In this document: positions 62,996-64,000 of the stretch, one piece after another
Layout: every line of letters starts with the position of its first letter
How positions within the stretch are numbered: position 1 is the stretch's first letter
Assembly: GCF_024609785.1 (NCBI RefSeq)
Contig: NZ_JANHJQ010000014.1
Span: 72,652-136,651, forward strand
Direction of reading: 5' to 3'
From: Pseudalkalibacillus decolorationis
GTDB taxonomy: Bacteria > Bacillota > Bacilli > Bacillales > Fictibacillaceae
Length of the DNA: 64,000 nucleotides
Translations under genes and position numbers: made by a program
The notes under the pieces: generated by a model
What the model was told of the DNA's origin: nothing
Databases searched by the model: none
Seen by the model: only the letters and a program-made list of their open reading frames with translations

Positions 62996-63511
62996 TTAAG
63001 ATTTCACATTTACATCTTCAATATGATGATTTTCTTCCTCTTCATCGTCTGCAGGCATTAGTCCATCCCAGTCTTCGGTCTTTAACATTTCAAGTTGCGC
63101 TTCAATTAACATACGGAATCTTGTCCGATATACGGAAGACTGTTTTTTCAATTCTTCTATATCCAGCATGATCCTTCTGGATTTTGCTAATGCTTCATTA
63201 ATAATACGGTCTGCGTTTTTTTCGGCTTCTTTAACAATGAGTCGAGCTTCTTTATTCGCATTCCTTTTAACTTCTTCTCCAGTTTCTTGAGCAACAACAA
63301 TGGATTTGTTCAATGTCTCTTCAATATTAGTGAAGTAGGAAAGCTTCTCTTCAATTTTATGTAGCTTTTCTTGTAAATCCTTCTTATCTCGTAGCACTGT
63401 TTCGTAATCTTTAATTACTTGATCAAGAAATTCATTTACATCGTCTTCATCATATCCCCGGAACCCGCGGTTGAACTCTTTGTTATGAATATCTAATGGT
63501 GTTAACGGCAT
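62996..63511 (-). CDS. divIVA: Cell division protein DivIVA
   Basis: The 171-residue coiled-coil protein gathers at curved membrane (septa and poles) and there recruits the Min system and, in spore formers, pole-organising proteins. It begins MPLTPLDIHNKEFNRGFRGYDEDDVNEFLDQV, where the FNRGFRGY loop makes the membrane contact; the rest is a tripartite coiled coil and an acidic tail (DDEEEEN). It follows ylmH as in B. subtilis. Confidence 0.96.
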   Translation of the reverse strand: MPLTPLDIHNKEFNRGFRGYDEDDVNEFLDQVIKDYETVLRDKKDLQEKLHKIEEKLSYFTNIEETLNKSIVVAQETGEEVKRNANKEARLIVKEAEKNADRIINEALAKSRRIMLDIEELKKQSSVYRTRFRMLIEAQLEMLKTEDWDGLMPADDEEEENHHIEDVNVKS

Positions 63512-63589
63512 ATTGCCACCCCCGTATCGATGTCTACCACAATTAACGCTTTAGCCTCAACCATGTTGGTGAGGGACGTTTGTTACATG

Positions 63590-63680
63590 TTTAGAAAGTA
63601 TAAAAAATACTTTCTATAGTATAAGCGCAACTAAGGCGATCGCCTACGCTATGGCTTGGCGATCGCCAAGTTTTCTTTAT
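63590..63680 (-). repeat. Dispersed repeat, family A, between ylmH and divIVA
   Basis: Minus strand: AAAGAAAACTTGGCGATCG at the start, TTAGTTGCGCTTATACTATA in the middle, and AGAAAGTATTTTTTATACTT at the end. It is the most complete copy together with 24406-24490. Its centre holds the palindrome GGCGATCGCC twice (63635-63644 and 63658-63667), forming a strong hairpin. Confidence 0.85.
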
Positions 63681-63741
63681 CCCAATGGGACCATTCTTAT
63701 TTACTTGGTAATTTCGACATTTTTGTTGCTTTTCCTGCATT

Positions 63742-64000
63742 CATTTTGATTTTTTTATTCCTACGGTTATTTTCCATTTTCCCTTTTTCGTTTGACCGTC
63801 TATTTGTAATAATTTAAGTCGACCTAAACCACGGATTGAAATCGTATCCCCTTGTTGAACTTCAGAGGAAGTTTGTTCAATGAGTTTCCAGTTTAATTTA
63901 ACCTTTTTTCCTTTTATGTATGGTACTACTTTTGATCGGGATAATCGGAATGCTTCAGCAAGAACCGCATCAATTCTGAGTGAAGATACTGTACCATATC
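63742..64000 (-). CDS. ylmH: S4-domain RNA-binding protein YlmH (3' end only)
   Basis: The frame enters the window from the right edge and ends at TGA 63744-63742. The visible 85 residues include YGTVSSLRIDAVLAEAFRLS, then SRSKVVPYIKGKKVKLNWK and GDTISIRGLGRLKL, a typical S4 domain at the carboxy end of YlmH. YlmH acts with ribosome rescue complexes; its place directly upstream of divIVA is the conserved ylmE-F-G-H-divIVA order. The window cuts off the amino-terminal part. Confidence 0.92.

Overview
This is a core chromosomal segment from an endospore-forming member of the Bacillaceae (Bacillus in the broad sense). Nearly all genes lie on the minus strand. Gene order closely matches, in inverted orientation, the Bacillus subtilis stretch from ylmH/divIVA through ileS, the pyr operon, gmk-priA, prkC, fapR-plsX-fabDG, smc-ftsY-ffh, rplS and rnhB to sucCD. 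Spore formation is indicated by spoVM and by a very short alpha/beta-type SASP-like gene. I see no tRNA or rRNA gene, CRISPR array, prophage, transposase or origin.

Layout, in window order: (1) 1-4.7 kb: the sucD start, sucC, a SASP-like mini-gene with a sigma-G-like promoter, rnhB, rbgA, a type I signal peptidase, and rplS with its leader. (2) 4.7-13 kb: translation and protein export genes (trmD, rimM, khpA, rpsP, ffh, ylxM, ftsY) and smc. (3) 13-18 kb: a UPF0435 gene on the plus strand that splits rnc from smc, then rnc, acpP, fabG, fabD, plsX and fapR with a clear FapR operator. (4) 18-24 kb: recG, sdaAA/sdaAB, fakA and the Asp23-family gene. (5) 24-37 kb: rpmB (plus strand), spoVM, thiN, rpe, rsgA, prkC, prpC, rlmN, rsmB, fmt, priA, coaBC. 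(6) 37-44 kb: rpoZ, gmk, remA, a YicC-family gene, a Ca-type P-ATPase, and rqcH on the plus strand. (7) 44-57 kb: the complete pyrimidine operon pyrR-pyrP-pyrB-pyrC-carA-carB-pyrK-pyrD-pyrF-pyrE, with three PyrR attenuators and a SAM methyltransferase gene at its 3' end. (8) 57-64 kb: an RluD-family gene, lspA, a DksA-like gene, ileS behind an isoleucine T-box, divIVA, and the 3' end of ylmH.

The genes form tightly packed operons, often with 4-base overlaps of stop and start. Together they cover pyrimidine synthesis, phospholipid and fatty-acid initiation, SRP-dependent export, ribosome assembly and rescue, Ser/Thr phospho-signalling and division-site control. Regulation visible in the sequence includes the FapR operator, three PyrR attenuators, the T-box, a probable L19 leader, and many promoters and intrinsic terminators.

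No obviously new multi-gene system is present. The most unusual features are the SASP-like mini-gene, a family of short dispersed repeats of which two copies sit between a regulatory leader and its gene (pyrR and ileS), a second repeat family that touches the pyrR stop codon, and an apparent Asp-to-Glu change in the tailing motif of RqcH.
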